Assembly: GCA_947034895.1 (NCBI GenBank)
Contig: OX344765.1
Coordinates: 44,893,001-44,957,000, forward strand
Reading direction: 5' to 3'
DNA from: Rhytidiadelphus loreus
Lineage: Eukaryota; Streptophyta; Bryopsida; Hypnales; Hylocomiaceae
Length of the DNA stretch: 64,000 nt
The translations under genes and the position numbers were made by a program. The first letter of the stretch is position 1, and each line of letters opens with the position of its first letter. The notes under the pieces are model-generated. The model was not told where the DNA came from. It was given only the letters and a program-made list of their open reading frames with translations, and did not search any database. Positions 35,024 to 48,047 of the stretch are shown here, piece after piece.

Positions 35024-36739
35024 TAATGTAAAATTCCTAGATTAATAGGCAAATTCATCATAGTTTCTGTTAAAGTCATTCGTTGAATACATTTTATCCA
35101 TAAACAATATTTCATGGTTAAGAAGTAATAGAACAAAATTACGTCCAAATAAGCTAGCTTCTAAAATGTTTTATGGATATAGATAGAAATGTAATTAGGG
35201 AGAAGGTCTCCAATAGGTTTGCTTTCCTTATAAGGTGTGCAAATGAAGTGAGGGAGATTTGGGTCCATCCTACCATTTGTATAGATGTAAAGTATGCTTC
35301 CACATTAAGCTATGCATACTTATTAATGTATATTCACCTATTGTCTTTACAAATTACAACTATATATAGTTACTATCATAGAACACAAATTATTTTTATT
35401 AGATTTTATGGGCAATTGAAAGAAGATCCACTAAGAGCACTTTCATGTGGACACCTCATGGTTTTTTAGAACCTCAATGTATCAAGCAAAACAAATATAG
35501 TAACTTAAAGTATAGATCTGTTGAAATATAAAGAAAATTGCTAAATATTAAATATAGTATGTCTATCTTAATTCCCTTCACTATTGAAAACTTGCAATGG
35601 TGATCTAAAAGTGTCGCTCTAGATTGTTGAAAATGAGTAAATCCTTTGCCATGTATATACACTCCATGGCTCCATCTAATAAATTCCTAAAAGCTCCATT
35701 TGCAACTGAATTCCAACCTTCTCAACAATGTTCTATACTCAATGTTTTTCTATGTGAAATTGAGAATAGTTTTGATGAAATTAGCCTTAGACTAAATGAG
35801 GCCTATAATTGAGATAGTAAATTAGAATAGATAAAATTCCTAGATTAATAGGTGCATTCTTCATTTCTATAGTTTCTCTTAAAGCCATTCATTAAACACA
35901 TCTTATCAATAAACAACATTTCATGGTTAGGAATTAATAGAACAAAATTATGACCAAATAAACTAGCCTCTTAAATGTTGTATGGATATAGATAGGAATG
36001 TAATTAGGGAGAAGGTCTCTAATAGGTTTGCTTTCCTTATAAGGGATGCAATTGAATTTATGTCCATCCTACCATTTGTATAGATGTAAAGTATGCTTCC
36101 AAATTAAGCTATGCATACCTATTAAGGTATACTCACCTATTGTCTTTACAAATTACAACTAAGTATAGTTACTATCACAAAATACAAATTATTTTTATTA
36201 GATTTTATTGGCAATTGAAAGAAGATACACTAGAAGTATTTTTGTGTGCATTAATTGGACCCCGAATGAATAAGTCATGAATTTTCAAAGTGTTGTCTGT
36301 AGGTGTAGATGAAAATAACACCAGACTCTCATTGATTCTCCCTTTTTAATTGTGTACATCCTCTTTGATCCATATCTAGATTTTGGTTATGTTTTTTTGG
36401 TTCAAACACAAGTGTCACCATTTGGGTAGTGTTAATTATGAATGTACATTCCTTAGGATGTCCTCACTATCAATAGTCCACAACAAGTGCTCGCCCCACC
36501 AAATGGAACTCTAACTTTTTCATTACGTTGTAATTTGAGCTTGAGATTTCTATCATTTAGTTGGAAGCACGTTCCAAAGTCCTTGGAATGCAAGACACTA
36601 AATTCTCCATTCAAAGTGGGACCAATAGGGTAAAAGCATAGGTTCTCCTAGATAAAAGTAAAATCTTGCTTCCCATTTTGTACCATATTTGCTAGCTAAT
36701 TTGGTGTCTTTGGTTGCAGATATGGATTCAAAGTTTGCA

Positions 36740-37460
36740 AAAAATTTCATGTGTGGCAAATAAAAAATTCACATATTTTCCCAAGGGTGAAATTCTTGCA
36801 TTCTCACCTTGTATGGCCCACTTGGAATCAAGGATTTAGCATCCTCCCCTTTGAATAGGTACAAGAAAATTCAATGCGCATGGTCTTGAACTATTTTTTC
36901 ACTGTGTCTGACCCTGATAAAGTACACTTCCCCTGTCATTAAAAGAGAAATGACGCTTTCAAGGGGCTGCAAGTTATATACAAGTTCTCAAACTTGGGAG
37001 CTTCATTGAACTTAAAAAAAAAGACACTCAAAGGCAACTAAGGTGGTGGGAAACATGCCATGTCATTTGACTAATAATTCATGTGTGGCAAATAAAAAAT
37101 TCACACGTTTTCCACCGGGGTGAAATTCCTACATTCTCACCTTGTATGGCCCACTTGGAATCAAGGATTTAGCATCCTCCCCTTTGAATAGGTACAAGAA
37201 AATTCAATGCGCATGGTCTTGAACTATTGTTTCACTTCCCAAAGAGATAAGTTATGATGAAACTTATCCAAGGGCATGTCATACAAGAAAATTCAATGCG
37301 CATGGTCTTGAACTATTGTTTCACTTCCCAAAGAGATAAATTATGATGAAACTTATCCAAGGGCATGTCATACAAGAAAATTCAATGCGCATGGTCTTGA
37401 ACTATTTTTTCACTGTGTCTGACCCTGATAAAGTACACTTCCCCCATCATTAAAAGAGAA
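36740..37460. repeat. 89-bp tandem repeats upstream of chitinase B
   Basis: The aaaattcaatgcgcatggtc anchor is at about 36866, then at 37199, 37288 and 37377 (89-bp steps). The enclosing tcatgtgtggcaaataaaaa repeat is at about 36750 and 37080. Same family as 24850-25640, but the array is arranged differently. Confidence 0.85.
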
Positions 37461-37948
37461 ATGACGCTTTCAAAGGGCTGTGAGTGATTTACAAGTTCTC
37501 AAACTTGGGAGCTTCATTGAACTTAAAAAAAGAAGCCACTCAAAGGCAACTGAGGTGGTGGGGAAACTGGCATGTCATTTGACGAATAAATAAGTTCTTA
37601 AGATTTTGAAGAAAAAAATACAAAAAGCCAGCTAAGCTTGGCCGCCTGGTCTGTGCAGGCAGGCTGCCTGGCCAGGCCTCTTTTCATTTTCTTAAACTTA
37701 AAAAGAAAAAATTGTTCCCAAGAATGGGGAACAAGCTTCAAGCAGTCCCTTAGGCAGCTGAAATTTTTCCAAATGCATCTCTCTCATCACCTCTCTCACT
37801 GTTTTTTCATGACAAGTCCACCCACGTTTCTGTACGAAGCTGCAATGGTGGTCGGATTCCCGGATCACTTCGAAAGCAACACCACACGCAGCAGCTTACA
37901 CAACGTCATCTGATCAGCATATGCTCCGGTACTCTTCCACTGACCCGC

Positions 37949-37955
37949 TATAAAT
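37949..37955 (+). promoter_or_regulatory. TATA box of chitinase B
   Basis: TATAAAT lies 100 bp upstream of the ATG. The conserved block 45 bp upstream contains acaACGTCAtctgatcagc, a TGACG (as-1/TGA-factor type) core. Genes A and C read acaACATCA at the same place. Confidence 0.65.
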
Positions 37956-38054
37956 CTGTGCTTTCTGCTGGGACTTCATATTGTGGGGTTGAGGGCTTTA
38001 ATTTGGGCTTGGAGTTTGGGGCTTGGACTTGGGAAGGGAGCTCGGTTGAGAATT

Positions 38055-40189
38055 ATGGCCATGGCGATGAAGGGAGCTATGGGTGTGGCTCTGGCAATGG
38101 CGATTGCATTGAGCATGGTTTTGACTGTCATGGCGCAGGAGGGGGCGTGCAATGCTGACAACACGTGTCCCGACCCGAGTCTTTGTTGCAGCCAGTTTGG
38201 GTTTTGCGGGACAGGAGATCCCTATTGCGGGACTGGCTGTAAGGGGGGCCCTTGCGATGGCGCTGTCAATACGGCTGGGGAGTGCAATCCTGACAACACT
38301 TGTAACGACCCGAGTCTTTGTTGCAGCCAGTTTGGGTTTTGCGGGACAGGACCTGCCTGGTGCGGGCCTGGCTGTAAGGGGGGCCCTTGCGATGGCGCTG
38401 TCAATACGGCTGGGGAGTGCAATCCTGACAACACTTGTAACGACCCGAGTCTTTGTTGCAGCCAGTTTGGGTTTTGCGGGACAGGACCTGCCTGGTGCGG
38501 GCCTGGCTGTAAGGGGGGCCCTTGCGATGGCGCTGTCAATACGGCTGGGGAGTGCAATCCTGACAACACGTGTAACGACCCGAGTCTTTGTTGCAGCCAG
38601 TTTGGGTTTTGCGGGACAGGACCTCCCTGGTGCGGGCCTGGCTGTAAGGGGGGGCCTTGCGATCCAACCACTGCTAGTTCTCCTTCTGGAGGTAATGGCT
38701 TGGGCGACGTCTTGACGAGAAATTTGTACGAGCAGCTCTTTCCTGGCCATCTCTCGTTCTACAGTTACGACAAGTTCATCGAGGCTGCGAAGCTGTTCCC
38801 GCAGTTTGGAACCACGGGCGATAGCAACACGCGGAAGCGGGAAATCGCTGCGTTTGCAGCACATGTCACGCAAGAAACCTCAGGTTGGTTGGTTTGCTTT
38901 TGGTTTGGATTTCTTATTTGGTTCTGGTTCAGTCATGTTGATTTGTTTATCAACAATTGAGACGTTTATTGCAACAGTAAGAAATAGATATCATCCATTA
39001 AACTGCAGAAGGCACCGGGTTCACTGCACTTTGCCATGTTCCCTCATACTATCTGGTGTTTTGTCTGCGCGAAGGCTAATTCTTTAAGTGCTAAATCTCC
39101 TTTCACTTGCTCTTTGTTTCAGGGCTGAAGGCAATTGTTGAGCAGAGCAATGACCCCTACTGTGACAGTAGCCGGGCGGAATTTCCATGTAATGGAAAGC
39201 ATTTCAATGGTCGTGGCCCTCTCCAACTTACATGGTATTGTACTCTTCAAAGTACTTTCATTTTCATCTACATGTTCGTGGTTGCTAATTATTGCAGTGA
39301 GACAGTCTGTGAAAGAGGCTCATGTTGAGTATAAGGTTCATCATTGTATTCGAGTTCTCGTGGAAGTAAGAGTGTCACCTCTCGTTTTGCTCCGCTTTGA
39401 ACACATTTGTATTTAAATCCTCTTGTTTTTTGGATGCCAACAACTCGATCTATAAGTATCGAGTTGGCTTCTATCCCCAATTGGGTCTTTGGTCGCACCG
39501 TTGCAACTTTGAGCTGAAGCTTCGAATCAAAAGTGTTTTAGAGCCTCAAGTATGATTTGTTTCCAAAATGTATGACCACTTGTTTTTTGTTGGTTCCTTT
39601 TCCTCCAAAGTCAAACAGTTGGGAGGAAAACTTGAATCCATTGGTTGCATATGTTCAGAGTGGGGGTCAAAGGATTGATTGCACACTAGTACTTAAAGGC
39701 TAACTGTATCATTTAGTAAATGGTTCATTGACGTGTCGTTCGATTTTGATGACCTTGAAGAGATGTGTACCTCTAAATCGCTATGTCCACAGGAACTACA
39801 ATTACGGCACTTGTGGCAATTACCTGAAAATTAATCTCCTCGGCAATCCGGATCTGGTGGCGACAGACGCGCTTATCTCTTTCAAATCCAGCCTTTGGTT
39901 TTGGAACCGGTATGGAGACAATGTCATCCCTCACATCCACGATGTCATAACTGGAAACTGGAAACCGAACAACGCCGACAAAGCTGCCAACCGCGTTCCA
40001 GGTTTCGGAGTTACCATCGAAATTATCAATGGAAACTTAGAGTGCGGCAAGCAGAGTACCCAGGCAGACAATCGAGTGAGGTACTTCAAGGATTTTTGCA
40101 AGCGGCTGAATGTTTCCCCTGGTGATAATCTTGACTGCAAGAAGATGAAACCCTTTTACGGCGGTATTAAACTTGTCACAGAGTCTTAA
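38055..40189 (+). CDS. Chitinase B: secreted GH19 endochitinase with four CBM18 domains, 445 aa
   Basis: Exons 38055-38883, 39123-39234 and 39793-40189, with the same phases as gene A. Signal peptide about 1-27, then four CBM18 domains of 45-residue period. Domain 1 is [20 protein letters not shown] with DPYCG; domains 2-4 follow [19 protein letters not shown] with PAWCG or PPWCG. The linker is [12 protein letters not shown]. The GH19 domain matches gene A, with candidate catalytic residues E274 and E283, and LQLTW instead of LQLSW at the exon 2/3 border. Exon 3 encodes exactly the same residues as exon 3 of A. The chitin-binding half is close to gene C and unlike A, so the gene is a mosaic. 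Intact. Confidence 0.93.
38146..38665 (+). repeat. Four 135-bp CBM18-coding tandem units in chitinase B
   Basis: The agtgcaatcctgacaacac anchor falls at 38281, 38416 and 38551 (135-bp steps). Units 2 and 3 look identical and unit 4 nearly so. Unit 1 is the type found in gene C. All are of a different sequence type from the units of gene A. Confidence 0.9.
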
Positions 40190-40576
40190 GTACTCCGTAG
40201 TTTCGTAATGTTTTCGAGTGGTGTGCTCCATAAGTTCGTCTAGATGTTGATATAGATAAAGACATGCAGGAGTGAGTTTTTAAGAGAACGGTACATATCG
40301 AATAGTAAATAAAGGAGGGGTTTCAAGATTTCACGCACTGCCTCCCATACCTGGTATGTCTTGCTAGGAATATAAAAGCAAAGACAACCTGGTTTTGTGT
40401 GCATGATAATGATAGAACATAAGGAAAAGTGGATGTTTACGTATCCATGAGCGTAGACAGTTTCCCAGTTTTCACGTTTTATTATGTTCAACCAGGGTTG
40501 AAGCAATAGAATATGACTCGTATTCTAGACCAGTGTTGTCCGCTCACCCTTTGACGACGTACTAAAAAGATCTGAA
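40190..40576. repeat. Chitinase B 3' flank, identical to that of A
   Basis: Copy of 28268-28654. Identity ends at the same agatctgaa, after which the B side continues into sequence unique in the window (catgatcatttcctctct). Confidence 0.85.
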
Positions 40577-41124
40577 CATGATCATTTCCTCTCTCGCCTC
40601 CCTTGGAAAAATCAATTGCCGTTGATCTAAGTTCAAGAAAAATTCCCCCTCTAAATGCCATTGATCTTCTAAAGAAACCAAAGTTGTTGATGCATGTGGA
40701 ATAGAAGATCTGACCATCCAAATTTGGATACAAAATATGGATACGGTTACAAGATGTAGATACAATTTCAAACTATGAAATATAGAATATGGATATGGAT
40801 ACATGCACATAATTCAAATATAGTATATATATATATTCAGAAGCAAAATAAGGGTGGTTGGGGTGGAACTCACATGTTGAATTCATGAATCTATGTCACA
40901 CAAGGGATTTGCTCAAAAGTTTTACAACCAATAGGAAAATTATGTGTGTACCTCTTTTAGAAATTTTGTAAAAATTTAACAACTTATGGGATAATGCTAG
41001 GTGTACCCCTTTTGGAAATCATGTGTGGTTTTCTTTGAAATTGACAATTTGTGAATATGTACTACGTACCGAAATGATGCAAATATCTTTTAGGTATTAA
41101 TATACAACTATGATACACAATTGA
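40577..41124. other. Unique intergenic stretch between chitinase B flank and unit III
   Basis: No match to the other units was seen. It holds a short AT repeat (tatatatatata near 40825) and no credible ORF. Confidence 0.45.
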
Positions 41125-41508
41125 TATTGCACCATAGCTATGGTACACTATGGATGTCACCATTGCACCTGTTGAACTCAAGATGCAACCAAAAAATTTG
41201 GCCAATTTGGATATCATGATTGGATAATTTTTTGTTTTGGGTATCACTTTTTGGACACACTAATTAGATTATTTTTGTTTTAAACCTCCAAAATTTGTCT
41301 ATGTTGTTCATTTTGATGAAGTAAGAAGACTCTAAAATTAAAATAAAAAAGTCTTGCACCTTAACAAGATGAAGATGTATATTCCCAATGAGTTTTTTTA
41401 ATAATATTGAATTTTTGGGGATCTTTTCATAGAAGTGAGAAAAATTGCTGAATTTTAGTATTTGTAGGCATCATAGTGCACAATTTATTAATTTTATATT
41501 AATAAAAT

Positions 41509-41533
41509 TTATTTATTTATTTATTTATTTATT
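41509..41533. repeat. (TTTA)n microsatellite
   Basis: Six tandem TTTA repeats within an AT-rich insertion of unit III. Confidence 0.85.
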
Positions 41534-41892
41534 GGACAACTTAATGTAAGTTACATCTAAAAATGATATTAAAATAAAATTATTTTATATTCCTAATGCT
41601 TGTTTTTGAGGATTGTAGGTGCTTGGGACAAAACTTACTTTTTCAACTAAAAAATTCATTAAAATTTCTTAAAATTCTTTGATTGTGATGAATTTTTTTT
41701 CTTGATACATTACAAATGTAGGCAACTAAAACCACATTTTGTGAAATCATAATTTATTATATTTAAAAGTTGAAGTCCTTTGACATAGTGCAGTGGAATG
41801 ACATTGTAGTTGAGACAACATTTTTGGGTACGCAAAACAAACCATTACTTGATTCTTGGATTACTAGAAGAGGTGTTTACAGCTTTTTTTAA

Positions 41893-42406
41893 GGGCTACT
41901 TCACATTGTGGCCAAAGTTTGGGAGGCCATGGGTTTCTACCAATCAAATTTCAAAAAACCCTAAGTTCGACCCTTCACACACAGGATGGCACAGGTCCAA
42001 AGGCCATCACCCTCCAACTACCTACATGGCAACAAATTCTCAAAGGAAGTTTGGATTGGTTAGAAATGGATGCCAAAACTATAGCTAAGAGGCCATCAAC
42101 TTATGACAAGATCTTAACCATTAGATTGGTAGGTGGGAGTTCATTATTAAGAGTTTGAACTTTGGGCTTGGCCTTTGGAGGCTTCACACTATGGCTATCC
42201 AAGTTAAAAAGCCATGGGAATTCATTGCCAAGGATTTGGACTTTGGACTTGGCCTTTAGAGGCTTCACACAATGGCTAGCTAATTAAAGACTCCAATTCC
42301 TATCATTTATTGTCTATTTATTGCTCATTTCTTTGAACTCTCAACAAAGTTTGGCCACTCAATTCCACGGCCTCTCAACTTGGATGGCCATAGTGTGAAG
42401 AGACCC
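41893..42406. mobile_element. 514-bp Tourist-like (PIF/Harbinger-type) MITE
   Basis: Ends GGGCTACTTCACATTGTGGCC and (reverse complement) GGGTCTCTTCACACTATGGCC, flanked by TAA at 41890-41892 and 42407-42409. Units I and II have the uninterrupted site (cagctccttttaagattgtt). A TAA duplication and GG-starting ends fit PIF/Harbinger MITEs. It contains an internal duplication of ggcttcacactatggct at about 42180 and 42250. Confidence 0.75.
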
Positions 42407-44764
42407 TAAGAATGTTTTGAAAATGTAATGACATCTAAACCTTTATGAGTGGGGTTTTGAATGACGATGTATGTTGCTTCCAAGGTACGAGAAGAAATGT
42501 CCTAATTTCATTCATTTCAAAAGCTAGGTGATGAGTTAGTTATTGCAGTAGTTCATTGAATTTCCAAAGAATGTCATTATGTATTTGTTATATAGTGCAA
42601 CTTCAGAAAAAGTATATATGGATGACTTTCAAGTTAAAGGTGCAAACCAATATCCATAGATCCTTTGAATGTATTGGAATTTTTCATTGTACCAATCTTT
42701 CTTAATGATAAAGAATTGAAGATTGATAAAGATTAAAATGTAAGATTATAACCATGGGGGTTATTTACAAAAAATTACATTATTGATTAATTGAAGTTTG
42801 AAGAGCCATTTTTGGAATTCAAAATATTGAAGTGAAACATACTTCCTCTCTTTTAACTATAAAATATTTGTAAAAAGAGTGAATAACAAAAAATCCATAC
42901 AATAAAACCAACCCAAAAGACATAGAAAAATTGGATGGATGAAAGTTATTTTTTGAAAAAGACACAATGAGAAGGTTCCTAAGGATTAAGGATCATATCA
43001 AATGTGTACTTTAGGTAGAGCTACATAAGGCTCTTTCAAAGTGTTCCCTTATCCTTGGAATTTTGCAAAGGACTCAAGGTATCTAATGACTGACTTTTAA
43101 GGTTCCTTTAGAAACAAAGAATGCACCTATGTATTCAATAATTAAATCATTTTTAGTTGAATACATTGATGGAAGCCTCAGTTCTTTTATGGATAAGTTG
43201 GACTTTGAAAATTCACAAAATTTATTGAAATTCTCTAAAAATATTGATTTTCTAATTAAGAAACTTATGATTTCCATTTGATTACAAGTAAATAATAATT
43301 TGTAATTGAACATTTGACTCTATTAATGTATGTTGGCTGAGGTACCAGATACTAGAAAGCTCTATCCAAAGCTTCAATTGGCATGACACCTCCACCTCCT
43401 TCAAGGCTACAAGAAGGACCATGAGTGAGCAAGGCCTTAACCCCTAAAGGATCAAGTGTTCAAATTTTGAACAACAAATGAATACCAACACATTCCAAGC
43501 ATATAGAAATGTGTTACTTCATCCATTGGCTTTTTTGAAGATTCTTATTTTAGTTCTTTAGCATTAGTATGGTATAAATTTTGAAGGCTTTACTTTGCAA
43601 ATATTCGATTATTCAATAGATACTAGTAAGTCTAGCTTCAAAAAATAATCTTTTCACTTCAAAAAATGACCCATCAAATATGGCTTGAATCATTAGAGAG
43701 AAATTGGGGTTTCGAGATGCTTAAATTAAAGAGTTGAATTTTCGAAAATTAAGCCTATAGAAAATCAATAGAAATGCCAATATAGAGGTTGCTACTGTAG
43801 AGTGCTGGTTGATGACCTCAAATTTCCCATCTATTAATACCAATTAGAACAAAGTTCCAAATAATAATATAGTCGCACTACACCATCATTGGCATGTCCT
43901 TGGTTGAAAATTAAAACATAAATTTGGCTCTATTTATATTGCATCTAGACTCTTTTCACATCTAGATTAGTAGTGAAGCCACTAGGTTTTTGGTCGTTGA
44001 TGTAAGGCGATTGTGATGTAATTACCTAGTCTATGAAATTGGGGGTATTTCAAACTTTCAATTATCTTCTCTTCCCTGTGTGAAATTGGCCACAAAGGCC
44101 ACAAGCTAGTGTGAATTAGTGTGAATTCTTCTTGTTGATCAATGTCAATTGTTGTTGTGAACTCTAGTGGCAACCTATGGCAACCACTATAAGAACCCTA
44201 TGTTGTTTGTGAAGCATTTTAGGCAGGTGACAACCATGGTGATCTAGTTATTTGCTGAAAAGATAAATTGAAGTTTTGTTGATACAATGTACATTGCAAC
44301 AATAATGTATCAACATCAACTTAATATTCATTGATAACAATTACTTTGTCAATACTTTTGTAATGTCATTTTAATCTAGTTTGCAACAATTATGTAGTTC
44401 AATATCACCCAAGTATTTATTGTTGCAACACCATATTGAAACAATGTTAATAGAATAACAAGACAACATTAAAACAAATCTAATTTAGTTGGACAATTTT
44501 CTTAACATGGAAACAATGTCAAAACAATGAAGGGGTTAATTTGTAATGTACTACCAAGCAAGTTCTCCCTAGCTAAGTCCCTTTCAACTAGCCATCAATG
44601 TGGCATACCAAACTCATAATGCCAAGTCCGGATTTCAAGGCAAATTTGTCACCATTTCATTGGATAGTTAAAAAAGCATTGCAATTTATAACGTAGACCC
44701 TCTTTCTACACCTTTAGATTTGCAAAAGTATAGATACGGATGTTTGTGATGAACTATTAGACTT

Positions 44765-45250
44765 GACATTATGTCCCATGATGCTCTCAAGCGTCTTGGC
44801 TCTTGAGCATTATATAGTCCGTTCTACATGTCTGGTAGCCTAGGGAAGTAGAAGACACCATAGAGTGCAAATACAATTTGCTCAATAGTCGGTAGATGGT
44901 GTAACATTGAGAAACTTGACAATGCTTTATTTGTTCTTGACATTGTCGTTGATTGAGTCAGGGTTGGTCTAGGGGAGGTTTGTATTAGCTCGATTCTACT
45001 ATCAAAGGACAAACTTCTTGGTTACAACGGACTCCTGTGCTTCAAGTTCCTCCCTTGTATCCAAACATTCACTCACAATGATGATATAAAATGAATAGAA
45101 TTTCACAACTTTCACACTATTTAGGAAGAATAGTGTAAAACACTATTTTATTCTAGAATTAGGATTCAAAGGTTGGTGCAAATGAATGTCACAAGTTTGG
45201 CATCCAAAATTGTGCCAATTGAATGGAATTGGCAATTCACATATCATCAT
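44765..45250 (-). pseudogene. Relic of TBL exon 4 and intron 3, unit III
   Basis: Third collinear copy (tgtctggtagcctagggaag, caatagtcggtagatgg, gttggtctaggggaggtttg, cttcttggttacaacgg). More diverged from units I and II, and no open frame. Confidence 0.75.
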
Positions 45251-47746
45251 GTTAGTTAGCCATTTATTTTTGGGATGCATAGTGTTGAATTCTAATGAAT
45301 GCAGTTTGGTTTGGCTACAAGCCTTTAGGAAATTTAAAAATGCGATTATTTAGTCAAATTTTATACTAAACTAGTGTGCCTTGTATTGTTGCCACAACCA
45401 AAATAAAAGTAAAAGATATTTTCTAATTTCTTAAATTCAAAAATAATTTTTTAATGCACAAAGGAGTATAAGGGCTTTTAATTTGTTGCAAGGTGATAGG
45501 TTGCATTCTTGATATGAACAAAAAGCTTTATGCACAAAGAAGTGCAAGGGATTTGTTTCATGGCATTTGGAGCTGTAACATGACAATCTTGTTTTTTCCA
45601 AAACAAAAGACAATTTAATTCAATTTTTGAATTCATAAAAACTTTGAAATTCAATAACTTTCACATTGTAGGTCCCTCGGGGGGATCATTTAGAGTGTCC
45701 ATTAGAAACCACGTGTGAACAAAACTTTGGACCCCCTATATACTTTTTGAATTTTAAATAAAACAAAATTAAAAAAATATAAATAGATTTTCCTACTTTG
45801 AAAGTTTATGTTTTGAATTATTGATATTTTAATTTGTTAATTATAATTAGTTACAAATTTTTGAAGTAAAAAGATACACTGTAGAATTGAAAAATAACTT
45901 TCACATCCCTATATTATATAAGAAAAAATTGTCTAAAAAATGAACAAAAAATTCCTAAAAATAACTCATTATTGAAAGCTCATTTTGAGTTGAATATTGA
46001 CTCAATGGTCATCTATATGTGTCCTCTATAATTATTTGAGTTGAAAAACATGCCATTTTAGTTCATTTTCAACCTCTTCTAGAAATTATTTCATATTTTA
46101 TTTGAGTTGGAAATTTTGGCAATAGAAAGCTATAGTCATTATTAAACGATGTTCAAAATTTTAGGTTGAAATTATAGTTTATTAGAAACCACTTGTTCAC
46201 ACGTGGTTTGTTATAGTAGAACTAAGTGCACCCCCTAAGATAGGTTCAGACACCACAAAACAAAGTCCATGCACCCCTCTTTGCCAAGAGCTTTCCAACA
46301 ATACCAAGAATGTTGTTGGACACCTCATGGTTTTTTAGAACCTCAATGTATCAAACAAAACAAATATAGTAACTTAAAGTATAGATCTGTTGAAATATAA
46401 AGAAAATTGCTAAATATTAAATATAGTATGTCTATCTTAATTCCCTTCACTATTGCAAACTTGCAATGGTGATCTAAAAGTGTCGCTCTAGATTGTTGAA
46501 AATGAGTAAATCCTTTGCCATGTATATACACTCCATGGCTCCATCTACTAAATTCGTAAAAGCTCCATTTGCAACCGAATTCCAATCTTCTCAACAATGT
46601 TCTATACTCAATGTTTTTCTATGTGAAATTGAGAATAGTTTTGATGAAATTAGCCTTAGACTAAATGAGGCCTATAATTGAGATAGTAAACTAGAATAGA
46701 TAAAATTCCTAGATTAATAGGTGCATTCTTCATTTCTATAGTTTCTCTTAAAGCCATTCATTAAACACATCTTATTAATAAACAACATTTCATGGTTAGG
46801 AATTAATAGAACAAAATTATGACCAAATAAGCTAGCCTCTTAAATGTTGTATAGATATAGATAGGAATGTAATTAGGGAGAAGGTCTCTAATAGGTTTGC
46901 TTTCCTTATAAGGGGTGCAATTGAATTTATGTCCATCCTATCATTTGTATAGATGTAAAGTATGCTTCCAAATTAAGCTATGCATACCTATTAAGGTATA
47001 CTCACCTATTGTCTTTACAAATTACAACTAAGTATAGTTACTATCACAAAATACAAATTATTTTTATTAGATTTTATTGGCAATTGAAAGAAGATACACT
47101 AGAAGTATTTTTGTGTGCATTAATTGGACCCCGAATGAATAAGTCATGAATTTTCAAAGTGTGGTCTCTAGGTGTAGATGAAAACAACACCAAACTCTCA
47201 TTGATTCTCACTTTTTAATGGTGTACATCTTCTTTAATCCATATCTAGATTTTGGTTATGTTTTTTTGATTCAAACACAAGTGTCACCATTTGGGTAGTG
47301 TTGATTATGAATGTACATTCCTTAGGATGTCCTCACTATCAATAGTCCACAATAAGTGCCCACCCCACCAAATGGAACCCTAACTTGTCCATTACGTTGT
47401 AATTCAAGCTTGGCATTTCTATCATTTAGTTGAAAGCATGTTCCAAAGTCCTTTGAATGCAAGATGCTAATTCCTCCATTCAAAGTGGGACAAGTAGGTA
47501 AAAACAAAGGTTCTCCGGGATACAAGTAAAATCTTGCCCCTTATTTTGTACCATGTTTAGGGTATACTCTTAACCTCTCCCAGCTAATTCGGGTTCTCTG
47601 GTTGCAAATATGAATTCAAAATATGCAATTTTTTTCATATGTGGCAAATAATTTTTTTGTGTATTTTCCCTAGGGGTGAAATTCTTGTATTTTCACCTTG
47701 AATGGCTAGCTTTGAAAGGAGGATTTAGCGTCCTCCCCTTTGAATA

Positions 47747-47840
47747 GGTGCAAGAAAATTCAATCCGCATGGTCCTGAACTATCCTTTCACTTCCCAAGA
47801 GATACGTTATTGTGAAGCTCATCCAAGGGCAGGTCATACT
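47747..47840. repeat. Single copy of the 89-bp upstream repeat, unit III
   Basis: Reads caagaaaattcaatccgcat, ggtcctgaactatcctttca and ccaagggcaggtcatac. Not amplified here, so the arrays expanded upstream of A and B only. Confidence 0.75.
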
Positions 47841-48047
47841 CTGGCTGATAATGTACACTTCCCTCGTCATCTCTCGTCGTCTGTTTTTTCTTGACCCAGC
47901 CGCAAGTCCACCCACGTTTCTGTACGACTCTGCAATGGTGGTCGGATTCTCGGACCACTTCCAAAGCAACACCACACGCGGCATCGAGCTTACACAACAT
48001 CATCTGATCAGCATATGCTCCGGTACTCTTCCACTAAGTTAACCCTC

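Larger units (their letters stand above)
29359..40576 (+). repeat. Tandem duplication unit II (ends with chitinase B)
   Basis: Same order as unit I: chitinase 3' flank (29363-30060), spacer, TTAA element (31839-32716), TBL relic (33600-34085), upstream region and chitinase B. It lacks the 923-bp element of unit I. It carries a 246-bp MITE (34778-35023) and an internal re-duplication: 35454-36240 repeats the type of sequence at 34200-35450 and is shared with unit III. Confidence 0.85.

Noticed and set aside
45370..46320. Unit III-specific insertion considered as a transposon
   Set aside because: It contains inverted motifs (gaaaccacgtgtgaa), but no clean ends or target duplication could be fixed.
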